Of a DNA stretch of 64,000 bases, positions 35,624-46,429 are shown one piece after another. This stretch comes from Lathyrus oleraceus (lineage: Eukaryota; Streptophyta; Magnoliopsida; Fabales; Fabaceae). The stretch is taken from NCBI RefSeq assembly GCF_024323335.1, contig NC_066581.1:434080136-434144135 (forward strand), written 5' to 3'. The notes beneath the pieces were generated by a model. That model was given only the letters and a program-made list of their open reading frames with translations, made no database searches and was not told the origin of the DNA. Each line of letters starts with the position of its first letter. Positions within the stretch are counted from its first letter, which is position 1. The translations under genes were made by a program, and so were the position numbers.

Positions 35624-37423
35624 ATGGCCCACTCAAATGAAAGAGATTCTTACAATGCTAAGCCTCCTGTTTTTGATGGAGAGAAATTTGATTACTGGAA
35701 AGATAGAATCGAAAGTTTCTTTCTGGGTTATGATGCTGACCTCTGGGACATTGTCACAGATGGATATACACCTCCAGTCTTGGAAAATGGAGCTGAAGTT
35801 CCCAGAAACAAGATGTCAGAAGATCAGAAACGTATCTTCAAAAATCATCACAAGGCCAGAACAATACTTCTAAATGCTATATCATACAACGAATATGAAA
35901 AGATCACCAACAGAGAGACAGCCAAAGATATACTTGACTCTCTGAAGATGACCCATGAAGGAAACTCCCAAGTCAAGGAGACGAAGGCTCTGGCGCTTAT
36001 CCAGAAATATGAAGCCTTCAAAATGGAAGATGATGAAGCTATAGAGGCTATGTTTTCCAGATTTCAAACTCTTATTGCAGGTCTTAAAGTGCTAGACAAA
36101 GGATACACAACTGCAGATCATGTTAAGAAGATAGTCAGAAGTCTGCCAAAGAAATGGAGACCTATGGTTACTGCTCTGAAGCTGTCAAAGGATCTGAACA
36201 ATATCAGCCTTGAAGAACTTGTTAGTTCTCTCAGAAGTCATGAGATAGAACTAGAGGAGGATGAACCTCAGAAAAGGAACAAGTCCGTAGCGCTAAAGTC
36301 CAGATCTGAAAGACGGAAACCTGACAGAACCAAAGCTCTCCAGGCAGAAACTGAAGATACTGACGACTTTGAACCTGAAGACTCTGATGATGAAGAAGAG
36401 TTGTCCCTACTAACCAGAAGAGTTAAGCAACTCTGGAAAAAGAGGAACAACAACTTCAGAAGACCAAGACCCAGAGGTGATCGATCAGAGTCAACTTCAA
36501 AAGGTAAAGCTAACAAAGATATTACCTGTTATGAATGTAAAGAAACAAGTCATTACAGGAATGAATTCCCTAAGCTAAAGAAAGACAACCCTAGAAAAGA
36601 AAGCTTCAAGAAAAACACCTTCAGAACAAAGAAAGGACTGTTGGCTACCTGGGATGACAGTGAATCTGGATCATCAGAATCTGACTCTGATGAACAGGCC
36701 AACGTAGCACTTATGGCTACCACATCCAGCAGCTCAGACGAAGAATCTGAAGAGGTATTTTCTGAACTTTCTCGATCTAACTTAGAATCATGTTTGTCAG
36801 AAACTCTTACCTCTTATCAGAAATTAAAACAAAAGTTTAAAAACATTAAAGGCTGTCTTAAAACAAAATTTGAAGAATGTAATGAACTTGAGATAACAAT
36901 TCTAGCACATGAAGATACAATCAGATCTTTAACGTTAGAAAGAGATGGAGCAAAAACAAAAAGCTCAGAATTAGAAGAAGCGTTGTCTCAAGCACCACAA
37001 ACTTCAAATAAAATTATTTATAAATATGAAGAAGCCTTTCAAGAATTTCTGAAGAATGGGATAGATAGGAGTATTATGGCATCCATGATTTATGGAGTAA
37101 GTCAGAACAATAAAAGGGGAATTGGGTATGATCCTAAGGAAGATAAAACTTCTACAAGTGATCAAATTAAATCTCCTTTTTCATATCACTACACACACAC
37201 ACAAGAACACAAATTTAAAAATGCTAGAAGACCCAAAGTTATAAGAAACTCTGGGAAAACTAATCTAAAAGGACCCAAGAGATTCTGGGTACCGAAAGAT
37301 AAGATTATCTATGTTGCAGATATCCTATGCAGCAAAGTTCAGACACCAGTCATGGTACCTGGACTCTGGATGCTCGCGACACATGACGGGAAGAAAGTCT
37401 ATGTTCCAAAGTTTGGAACTTAA
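35624..37423 (+). CDS. gag: Sirevirus gag polyprotein
   Basis: 599 residues in an open frame starting MAHSNERDSYNAKPPVFDGEKFDYWKDRI, the usual copia gag start. The capsid region (about residues 1-210) includes ALIQKYEAFKMEDDEAIEAMFSRFQ. An acidic stretch follows (about 235-260), then a basic RRPRPRGDR segment and a nucleocapsid zinc knuckle at 302-315. The knuckle reads C-YE-C-KETS-H-YRNE-F: the fourth ligand, normally Cys, is Phe (codon TTC at 36566-36568), one base from TGC. A Ser/Glu-rich and coiled-coil region occupies the C-terminal third. The last 40 codons overlap the protease, which is in another frame, so the final residues are probably not the native product. Confidence 0.9.
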   Translation: MAHSNERDSYNAKPPVFDGEKFDYWKDRIESFFLGYDADLWDIVTDGYTPPVLENGAEVPRNKMSEDQKRIFKNHHKARTILLNAISYNEYEKITNRETAKDILDSLKMTHEGNSQVKETKALALIQKYEAFKMEDDEAIEAMFSRFQTLIAGLKVLDKGYTTADHVKKIVRSLPKKWRPMVTALKLSKDLNNISLEELVSSLRSHEIELEEDEPQKRNKSVALKSRSERRKPDRTKALQAETEDTDDFEPEDSDDEEELSLLTRRVKQLWKKRNNNFRRPRPRGDRSESTSKGKANKDITCYECKETSHYRNEFPKLKKDNPRKESFKKNTFRTKKGLLATWDDSESGSSESDSDEQANVALMATTSSSSDEESEEVFSELSRSNLESCLSETLTSYQKLKQKFKNIKGCLKTKFEECNELEITILAHEDTIRSLTLERDGAKTKSSELEEALSQAPQTSNKIIYKYEEAFQEFLKNGIDRSIMASMIYGVSQNNKRGIGYDPKEDKTSTSDQIKSPFSYHYTHTQEHKFKNARRPKVIRNSGKTNLKGPKRFWVPKDKIIYVADILCSKVQTPVMVPGLWMLATHDGKKVYVPKFGT

Positions 37424-40403
37424 AGACGCTGGATTTGTAGGCTTCGGAGGAGATCAGAAAGGAAGGATCAGAGGCTCCGGAACTATTGGTAATGGTACTC
37501 TTCCCTCTATATCTGATGTTTTTTATGTAGAAGGATTAATGCATAACTTGTTATCCATAAGTCAATTAAGTGATAACGGTTATGATGTAATCTTCAATCA
37601 AAAAACATGTAAAGCCATTAATCAGAACGATGGCTCTGTCCTTTTCACAGGCAAGAGGAAAAACAACATTTACAAAATAAATCTTTCTGATTTAAAAGAT
37701 CAAAATGTTAAATGTCTAATGTCAGTTCACGAAGAGCAATGGGTATGGCATAGACGCTTGGGCCACATTAGCATGAGGAAACTTTCTCAGCTAACTAAAC
37801 TCGAGTTAGTCAGAGGCCTACCTAAACTGAAGTTTTCTTCAGATGCTCTGTGTGAAGCTTGTCAGAAAGGAAAATTTTCAAAAACATCTTTTAAAAAGAA
37901 AAATGTAGTTTCTACCTCTAAGCCTCTGGAACTTCTTCACATTGACTTATTTGGTCCTGTGAAAACAACATCAGTTAATGGAAAGAAGTATGGACTAGTC
38001 ATTGTTGATGATTACAGTCGCTGGACATGGGTAAAATTCCTAAAGCACAAGAGTGAGTCTCACTCTGTATTCACTAGTTTTTGTTCCAAAGTGCAAAAAG
38101 AATTTGACTCTAAAATGATTAGAGTCAGAAGTGATCATGGTGGAGAATTTGAAAATAAAGATTTTGAAGAATTATTTGATTCTAATGGAATATCCCATGA
38201 TTTCTCCTGCCCTAGAACTCCACAACAAAATGGAGTTGTAGAGAGGAAGAATAGGACACTCCAAGAGATGGCCAGAACCATGATAAATGAAACTAATGTA
38301 GCAAAGCACTTTTGGGCAGAAGCTGTAAATACAGCGTGTTACATTCAGAATAGAATCTCTATAAGACCTATTCTGGAAAAGACTCCCTATGAATTGTGTA
38401 AAGGAAGAAAACCAAACATTTTATATTTTCATCCTTTTGGATGCTCTTGCTTTATCTTAAACACTAAAGAACATCTGAACAAGTTTGATTCCAAAGCACA
38501 GAAAGGTATTATGTTAGGATACTCAGAACGCTCTAAAGGCTACAAAGTATATAACACAGAAACCAAAATTGTGGAAGAATCAATTCATGTCAGATTTGAT
38601 GATAAGCTTGACCCTGAAAAGTCAAAGCTAGTTGAAAAGTTTGCAGATTTGGAAATCACTCTTGTAGAATCTGATAAAACTCCAGAAGCAACTGTCACTC
38701 AGAACTCTGAAGAAATAAAATCTCCAGAAATCCCAAAGAAAGTCAAAAGTCGTATTAATGTATCTGAAGATTTGATTCTGGGAAACAAGGACGAACCTGT
38801 CAGAACAAGATCTACCTTCAGAACTTCTGAAGATATTCCTCTGGGACTAGTGTCTCTGATTGAGCCTACGTCTTGTGATGAAGCACTTCAGGATAACGAC
38901 TGGGTGGCAGCTATGCAAGAAGAATTGGATCAATTCTCAAAGAATGATGTCTGGGATCTCGTTCCTAAACCCAGAGGCACTCACGTCATTGGAACCAGAT
39001 GGGTTTTCAGAAACAAGCTGAACGAGAAAGGAGAAGTTGTCAGAAATAAAGCTCGACTGGTAGCTCAAGGTTACAGTCAACAAGAAGGTATTGACTATAA
39101 TGAAACCTTTGCTCCAGTCGCGAGGTTAGAATCTATTCGTCTTCTTGTATCTTTTGCTATTAATCATTCTATTAAATTATATCAAATGGATGTCAAGAGT
39201 GCATTCCTTAATGGTTATATATCAGAAGAAGTGTATGTCAACCAACCTCCAGGTTTTGAAAATTCAAACTTTCCAGAACATGTTTTTAAACTTAAGAAAT
39301 CCTTATATGGACTTAAACAAGCTCCCAGAGCTTGGTATGAACGCTTAAGTAGTTTTCTTCTGGAACAAAATTTTATCAGAGGAAAAGTTGATTCTACACT
39401 CTTCTGTAAAAACCTTAATAATGATCTCATGATATGTCAGATTTATGTTGATGATATTATTTTTGGTTCTGCTAATATCTCTGTTTGCCAAGAATTTTCT
39501 AAGTTAATGCAGGCAGAATTTGAAATGAGTTTAATGCAAGAATTAAAGTTCTTTCTGGGAATTCAAATTAATCAAACTCCAGAAGGCACGTACGTCCATC
39601 AAAGTAAATATATTAAAGACGTTCTGAAGAAGTTTGACATGACTGAATGCAACTCTACAAAAACTCCCATGCACCCAACTTGCATTCTTGAAAAGGAAGA
39701 GGTAAGCAACAAGGTTTGTCAGAAGCTCTATCGAGGTATGATAGGCTCTCTTCTCTATCTGACTGCTACTCGTCCTGATATTCTCTTTAGTGTCTGTCTT
39801 TGTGCCAGATTCCAATCAGATCCTAGAGAATCTCATTTAACAGCAGTTAAGAGAATTCTTAAGTATATGAAAGGAACTCCTAACCTGGGCCTGATGTATG
39901 AGAAAACATCAGAGTATAGACTCTCGGGTTATTGTGATGCAGATTATGCAGGAGATAGAATAGAACGAAAAAGCACCTCTGGAAATTGCCAGCTTCTGGG
40001 AAACAATCTAATATCCTGGGCTAGCAAAAGATAATCAACTATTGCTCTATCAACTGCAGAAGCAGAATACATCTCAGCATCACTGTGCACAACTCAGATG
40101 CTCTGGATGAAGCATCAGCTAGAAGATCTACAAATTTTTGAGAGTAACATTCCTATCTTTTGTGATAATACTGCTGCTATTTGTTTAAGTAAGAATCCTA
40201 TTCTACATTCCAGAGCCAAACACATAGAAATAAAACATCATTTTATCAGAGACTATGTTCAGAAAGGGATAGTAACATTGAAGTTCATTGATACAGAACA
40301 TCAATGGGTAGATATCTTTACTAAGCCTCTAGCTGAAGATAGATTTCTTTTTATCTTAAAAAATCTGAACATTCAAATTGCCCAGAATGAAGTATGGCTC
40401 TGA
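37269..40403 (+). pseudogene. pol: Sirevirus pol: protease, integrase, reverse transcriptase, RNase H
   Basis: Copia-type pol in the frame after gag's, open from 37269. Protease motif WYLDSGCSRHMTG at about 37356. Integrase zinc-binding His-His-Cys-Cys (WHRRLGHIS...LCEACQKGK) and catalytic D, D, E (LHIDLFGP, VRSDHGGEF, NGVVERKNR). Reverse transcriptase with QMDVKSAFLNG and YVDDIIFGS. RNase H with YCDADYAGD, STAEAEYISAS and a C-terminal DNTAAICLSKNPILHSRAKHI...VWL ending at 40403. A single in-frame TAA at 40032-40034 (Gln codon in relatives, C to T) truncates RNase H. The gag-to-pol frame change within 37269-37424 is either a disabling indel or a recoding site. All catalytic residues in view are intact. 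Confidence 0.92.
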
Positions 40404-40876
40404 AAATGTAAAATGTGACTCTGATGTAAACAAATGAACTTCTTCCTCTGACTCTGATACTTCTACCAAGTTAAGAAGATATCTGAGTTACAAATCTTCA
40501 GAAACCAATCCTTTGGTATTCATGAAGATCAGATACATCAACACGTGGAGCACTAAGCGTCTAAACCTAGAACTTCTAGACAGCTGTCAAAAGAAATCAA
40601 AGGTCAGAACGTTTGAAATCTCCTAGAGCAGTGTGCGTACTGTTGGGATTAGACATTCATTAATTAGCTGTAATCATTTTTTCCCCCAAACGTGCTATTT
40701 TGATTTTTGTGCTAACGCTGGAATGTGTGTCGTTTTGCATGTGTTTTACTTAGAGTATATAAACACTTTTCTCACATTTCACACACTTATCACTCTCACT
40801 CACTCTAAAACCCTAAAACCTCTCTCAAGCATTCTCTGAAAGCTCTTCATCTTCATCAATCTTTTTCTTCTTCACC
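40404..40876 (+). promoter_or_regulatory. Promoter-like gap before Sirevirus third ORF
   Basis: Non-coding. It holds a G-box core CACGTG (40542-40547), a TATA box TATATAAA (40756-40763) and, from about 40790 on, a CT-rich leader with AAACCCTAAAACC (telo-box-like, near 40806). It ends in a favourable start context CACCATGG at 40873-40880. The layout (TATA, about 115 bases to ATG) is that of an ordinary plant gene promoter. Activity is an inference. Confidence 0.5.
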
Positions 40877-43309
40877 ATGGACGCTCAACAACAAGAAGTC
40901 TTTAACTTCTCTCAACAAATGGAATCTAGTTCTACTGCTCAAACCTCAAACACTCAAACTCCAACGGTTACAGGCGTCACCATCACCCCTGTTTACAAAG
41001 AACCTCACGTTCTTGACCGTGAACGCCATATCAACCTTTCAACCCCTTTTGAATGTTTGGAAGTGTTGTGTGAATCGTTAGTTGATTTCGACAACCTAAG
41101 AAGAAATGGCGTTGATCTCACTGAAGAACTTCGCAAACAAGGGTGGGAAAACTATTTCCAAAGGCTTTATGGTCCCATTTACCCACTTCTCGTCAAGGAG
41201 TTCTGGAGATTTGCAGATGCAGATGACAACTTCATCGTCTCCTATGTTCTAGGAGTAAAAATTGTTATTACTGAAGGGTCTATTGCCTCCCTGCTGAACA
41301 TGGAGAGAAGTGGAGGAAAAAGGATTTACAACATCCCTCCTAGGTCAAAGCGCATCACTGAAGTCATCAACCCAACAATCTTCAAGCCCAATGTTGAAGG
41401 AAATCCTTCAAAGAACAAAGAGTTGCATCAGAACCTCAGAGTGTGGCTGAAGATCATTCTGGAAACCATTCACCACCGTCCAGCCTCTAACTCTTCTGAC
41501 TACATCAATGCAGACCAGAAATGCATTCTGTACTGCATTCAGAAGGGTGTAAAGATCTCCCTCCCTGCTCTCCTTTTCAGATATCTGAGAGATTCGGTCA
41601 GAGAAACCGGAAACAACATGAAGCCCAGATCCTACATTCCTCTGGGAAGATTGCTATCTGATGTCTTCATTGAGCATGGACTGGTAGACCATCTGGAAAA
41701 GACCAAATTGATGGATGATCTGGCAATAGATGTTGGGAAGCCTCTAAATGCCAGAAATCTCAAGAGTATGGGGATAATTAAGAAGATTCAAGTCAGACCC
41801 ACTCTGGATACATCCTGAGATTGTTTGAAAGATCAGAGGAAGATGCCTCATGGCCTTGCCAGGTTCTTCAAAAATGAACCCAGAGATGCTGTTGCTATCT
41901 ATCTTCAGCGTCTGCTGGATGATGGTGTTGACATCTCTGACTTCAGCCTCGACGACTGTCTGGATTCAGAGGAAGACTTCGTCAGATACAAGAGAGGTCT
42001 CTCTGAGAAGAAGATAGCACCTCCGGCAAAGAAGGCCAGACTTGGAGAAACTTCTGGAAGCAAATCTTCAGCTCCTCTGAATATCTCTACTGGTACGTCT
42101 GTTCCTCCTGTTACCTCTAATCCTCTGATGGCTTCTTCTAACCCTCTCTCTTCACAACCTATTTTTACTACCTCTGAAATCCCTCCTTCAACCACCAGAA
42201 CCTCCCAACCTTCACCAGTTCTAAATGTAGCCCGTACTTTCATACCTCCCTCTAAACCTGCACAAACCCACCAAAGCACTTCATCTTCTTCATCCTCAGA
42301 ACCAGAATCACCCCCATATGTTTCCCTCTCTTCTGACCCAGAATTTTCCGACCCTGATTCCCCAACCATAGCCACAATTTATGCTCATAAACTTGCTTCA
42401 CAACAACAAACACAAACACAATCTAAAGCAACTTCGCCTCCACCACAACAAACAACCACCATACCTTCTGAAACTCAACCCTCTGAACCCCACACCTCTA
42501 ATATCACCCCACCAAACATCTCCGCTGCCCCTGAAGCTGAAACTGAACCCTTAGATTTAAACCCTCTTTACGCTTCACCCCAAACATCTGAACCTCAACT
42601 AGAAACAGAATCTGAACCCCAACCTGAGTCAGAATCTGAACCTCACACATTAAATCTCAGCCCTCCAAACTCTCCACCTCATACCTCTGAACCAGAACCT
42701 GAACCTGAACTTTCTAAACCTACCCTTAAGGAAGCCATCTTGATGATTGCAGAGGCTTCAGTTCAAAAGGTCGATTCTCTGGTCACTAACTCTGAACTCA
42801 GTGATGATCCTAAATCTGTAAGGACACACTGGAACAGAGTCATTGGCTGGATGACATCTGAGGCCTTTAGATTGAAGAGCATATCTGAACAAGTCAGAAA
42901 TGGCTACATCAGAAATGCTGAGGCAAGACTCCAGGAGAGACTTGCCAGAGAGGCTGAAGCCAGAAGGCTGGAGGAAGAGAGATTGGCCAAGAAAGCTGAA
43001 GAAGAAGCAAGAAGGCTAGAAGAAGAAAGACTTGCTAAGGAAGCTGAAATCCTAAGGGAAAAGGAAGCTGAAGCCAAGGCTCTGGCGGATGCAGAAGCAC
43101 AAGCTGCTGCTGAAGCTGAAGCTCAGCAAGCTCTGACTCTGGGGGAGTCCTCTTCTGTGATCCCTATGGTTCTTCAGACTCTGAAAGAACTCAAGCAAGA
43201 TCAAAATGAACTCCGGGCCATAATGGACAAGCAAGATACTGTCAACGACAACATCCAGAACATGCTTGCTATGTTGCTTCAGAGAATGCCTCCGCCTCCG
43301 AACCCTTAG
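40877..43309 (+). pseudogene. Sirevirus third ORF ('env-like' position), one internal stop
   Basis: One reading frame of about 810 codons with a single TGA at 41816-41818 separating 313- and 494-codon parts; both parts are in the same frame, so this is one gene with a nonsense mutation. The N-terminal 300 residues form a folded-looking domain (HVLDRERHINLSTPFECLEVLCESLVDFDNL, WENYFQRLYGPIYPLLVKEFWRFADAD, YIPLGRLLSDVFIEHGLVDHL) of the type found in plant transposon-associated proteins. Then come a KKARLG-like basic patch, a long Ser/Pro/Glu low-complexity region, and a heptad-rich coiled coil (RLQERLAREAEARRLEEERLAKKAE) near the C-terminus. No signal peptide or membrane segment is visible. Sirevirus ORFs here are called envelope-like; nothing seen supports a membrane protein. 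Confidence 0.75.
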
Positions 43310-43731
43310 GCACTTAGGATTTTTTTTCTGCTTGCCTGTTGTTTTTTATTTTCTCTGAATCTGATGTTTTTCTAGCTTCTGTTGCCTTTGTGCTTCTATC
43401 TATGAATTCAAGTTTTTCTCTTTACTTATTTTTTTTACTATGTCTTTTTTATTCTGACAAAAAGGGGGAGAAGTCATTAATAGCTCTGATGAAAATATTG
43501 TCTAATACCTTAAGCATTCTGCAACATATATTTTCTTAAAAATAAAATTATCTAACTTGGACTTAAGAAATTGCAGAAAATTTCAGAAACCTCTTTACTT
43601 AAGAAACTCTGGTAAGAACTTCTGAACTCCCTAGCACTATCTCAGGGGGAGCTCTTGTCTATCTGATCTGATATTTTATATGTTTCATCTGCTAATTAAG
43701 ATTGTTTTGTCATCATCAAAAAGGGGGAGAT
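43310..43731 (+). other. Sirevirus 3' region with repeated polypurine tracts
   Basis: Non-coding. AAAAAGGGGGAGA occurs directly against the 3' LTR (43718-43730) and again at about 43459-43471, with a shorter CAGGGGGAG near 43645. Several polypurine tracts ahead of the 3' LTR are a described Sirevirus feature. Confidence 0.8.
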
Positions 43732-44825
43732 TGTAAGAACAAAAATTGTTCTACAACAGATTCCTTGATTTTGATGATAACAAAGGATGAAACCAAAAAT
43801 GGCACCCTAACGAAAAGTTTCTAAGTGTGCAGGATTCTAAAGAAAGAAGGGAGAAATCTGATGATGTCATCAGATACAAAACAAGATCAGATACAAAATA
43901 TCAAATGATCAGAAGCATCTGAAGTGGAAACACGTTCAAGAAAGTCTAACTCTGAGCAAAACAGCAAAGTATCAGAAGCATCTGAACAAGAAGTAAGCTC
44001 TAGAAGTTCTGACTCTGAACAACGCTATCTCTAAGCTTCAGAAGTTATCAGCGCTATCTGAAGAAACTATCTGAACTCAAGAGATCAACATCAGAAGCAA
44101 GATTCCAAGATTCTCTAGATACACAAATACTCTGAGCATGGAATTGCTAATCATGAAAGAGTAACGTTTAAGTCAAGAAAAGATTTGCAAATGGATTTCC
44201 TAATTGAGAAAGAGACGTTAATCTCCAATCTCAATAAAGAAAATACTACTTGTGGTAAGTAGTCATTTCAAGAAGAAAAAGTCATCCTGCAGAAGCTATT
44301 TATGTGATGGCGTAACTTCATCTCAATATCCACCAGTTTCAACTACTACTTCAACGAATATATAAATAGGCTGCAAATCAACCTTGAACAATCAGCAAGC
44401 CAACAAGCCAAAATTATACTGAAACATCAACACTCAAGAAAAACACTCTTTCTCTCTAAGATCTTCACAAAGCTTTTGCTTATAACGTGAAAAACTCTTG
44501 TTCTTAATACTGTAATATTTGCTTTCTTAGAAGCACTCTAGATTACATAAATCTTTCATTTATTGTTTGTTGATTTCCTCAAGTGACTTAGTGTAGTCTG
44601 TAAACTTGAGAGGACTAAGAGATTTTTCTCTTAGGCGTTGTTTGTAATCTTTCAAGATTAGTGGATTAAGTCCTTGTTGAAGGCGAAATCACCTTGGCCG
44701 GGTGGACTGGAGTAGCTTTGTGTTATAAGCGAACCAGTATAAAATCCTTGTGTGATTTTCATTTTGAAAAGCGCTTATTTTTCCAAACAATTCAAACCCC
44801 CCCTTTCTTGTTTTTCTCACCTTCA
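43732..44825 (+). repeat. Sirevirus 3' LTR
   Basis: 1094 bp, same length as the 5' LTR. By eye there are five differences: A/G near its start, G/A in AGGGRGAAATC, C/T in ATTCTCYAGATAC, A/G in TTTATGTRATGG, T/C in CCAGTTTYAAC. All are transitions. Confidence 0.95.
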
Positions 44826-44830
44826 CCTTT
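44826..44830. repeat. Target-site duplication of Sirevirus, right copy
   Basis: CCTTT, identical to 34443-34447. Confidence 0.95.
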
Positions 44831-46429
44831 GAATTGTGAGGGTTTGAAAAGAGGGGGCAAAGCTGGCACACAAGGGATCCTTCAAATGAGCTCAGAGGCC
44901 TTGTATTTATAGCAATTGGGAATGATATTTGCACACTTGAAAATGTTTCCAATTTTGGCAATTGCATGATGCAAGCTTGCATGGGCGTGTACAGTCCCAT
45001 GAAGCAATCCATTTAGGTCCAAATTCAATTGTTCTTAAGTCGCAAAGAAGCTTGAATAGCAAGGCAATGTGAAATGGTGTTTTGGACATTTGATCTTTCC
45101 ACTTGATGCGGACCTGTTAAGACCATGCGGAGCCCTAGCAAACCTCATCCAAAAAGGATGAAATAGGACTCTTTGGAAAGTGTAGATCAAGGGGAACAAC
45201 TTTGATATTGAATACTTTTCCATTTGGAACTTAGATCAAGGTGAATTTTAAGGTGGAAGTTTGGAAATTTCAACATGTTGAAAATTTTTCTAAGTGTCAA
45301 GTCATATACCTCAATGTTCCACCTTACTTAACTTTTTATGTGAGCTCCAAATGAAAAACGTGTCTTCATCAGAGTTGTAGATCTTTCAAAGACCTTCAAA
45401 ATAGTCACCAATTTCAGGTCATTTGGATTTATAATGATAGAGTTATGCATTTTTGAAGTTGAGGAAAATCACTTGTTCAATGGTATTGGTCCAAAATGAC
45501 CTATAATGTATCCTCATATCACATGCTCATAAAAGTTTAATCATCTCTCACTCCAAATATAAAAGTTTAAATAGACATATTGAATTTTATTTTTTCAACT
45601 TTGAAATATTTCATCTCATAAAAATTGAGCAAGTTATGGCCTTGGGAAGTTGACTTTCAAATTAGGGTTTAGACAAAATGACCTGTAATGTTTCCACATA
45701 GAAAATGATTTTCCAAGAAAAACTAGCTCTAGGTATCAACATGAAAGTTGTTTGGAATGTCACTTAGAGTAACTTTGGTCTTGGAATTATTTTCATATGG
45801 TGAAAATTATAGGAGATAGGGTCTAGGGAGACCTAGTTTTGATCAAATGAATTCATATGGTCAACCACCATCAACCATCTCGCTAACTTCCAAATCTCTT
45901 GACTTTTTTGGCTCATGGTGGATCACATATACATAATATGATGAAATTTAAAGTGCCCATTGAGAAAATTTGATCAATTGGTGAGGTAGCTTGTTGAAGA
46001 AGTTACTCAAGATACCCAGACAAACTAGGGTTTCCAAGGAAAACTACCTCCAAAATATTGAAGAATACTTGATCAAAGTAACATATGAAGATCATGGGGA
46101 CTCATATATGATGCTTTGAGACATTTTAGATCCATCCTTCGTTGTGCTTTTAGCCATGAGGGTCTTAAACCCTAGATATGAGCTTGCTAGATCAATGGGG
46201 ATCATGCCCTACCTACAAAAGAGTTAGGCAAATGCAAAGACATATTTTTGGTATTTGGTTTAATAAAATGATAATATACAAGTATGATATAATCACATGG
46301 TGCTTGGTGATCTCTCCCAAAAGAAACCCAATGAAAGAGGTGTGAGGAGGATGCCAAGGTATGATCCCAATGCTAATGCATATGATGAAGTTGCATGAGG
46401 GATCTTAGGGCCAAAATTGGGGTCTTACA
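44831..46429 (-). repeat. Host Ogre 3' LTR, proximal (U3) part
   Basis: Continues the LTR interrupted at 34447 and ends ...GGGGTCTTACA at 46429 (sense start TGTAAGACCC). It is homologous to the corresponding part of LTR3 (24370-25954). The U3 cyclisation block is at 46300-46315. Confidence 0.85.
46300..46315 (-). promoter_or_regulatory. U3 half of candidate cyclisation element (host Ogre)
   Basis: Sense AGAGATCACCAAGCAC, 114 nt from the LTR start. It is a perfect 16-nt complement of the leader block at 30760-30775 and of 6720-6735. Confidence 0.5.

Larger units (their letters stand above)
34448..44825 (+). mobile_element. Full-length Ty1/copia Sirevirus, 10.4 kb
   Basis: LTRs of 1094 bp each, bounded by TG...CA and flanked by CCTTT duplications. 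Internal order: primer site, gag, protease-integrase-RT-RNase H (the copia order), a promoter-like gap, a third ORF, multiple polypurine tracts. The third ORF, the TGGTATCAGAGC primer site and repeated polypurine tracts mark the Sirevirus lineage. The LTRs differ at about 5 sites by eye, all transitions, so insertion is recent. The reading frames nevertheless carry disabling changes. Confidence 0.95.

Noticed and set aside
37311..37423. C-terminal gag reading MVPGLWMLATHDGKK as a real domain
   Set aside because: It is the shifted reading of the protease codons for WYLDSGCSRHMTG, which is the conserved protein.
41905..42375. 156-codon antisense ORF
   Set aside because: Shadow of the Ser/Pro/Glu-rich low-complexity part of the third ORF; no domain or start context.
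34448..44825. Whether the Sirevirus is an autonomous endogenous virus with an envelope
   Set aside because: Third ORF lacks membrane features and several frames are broken; treated as a retrotransposon.
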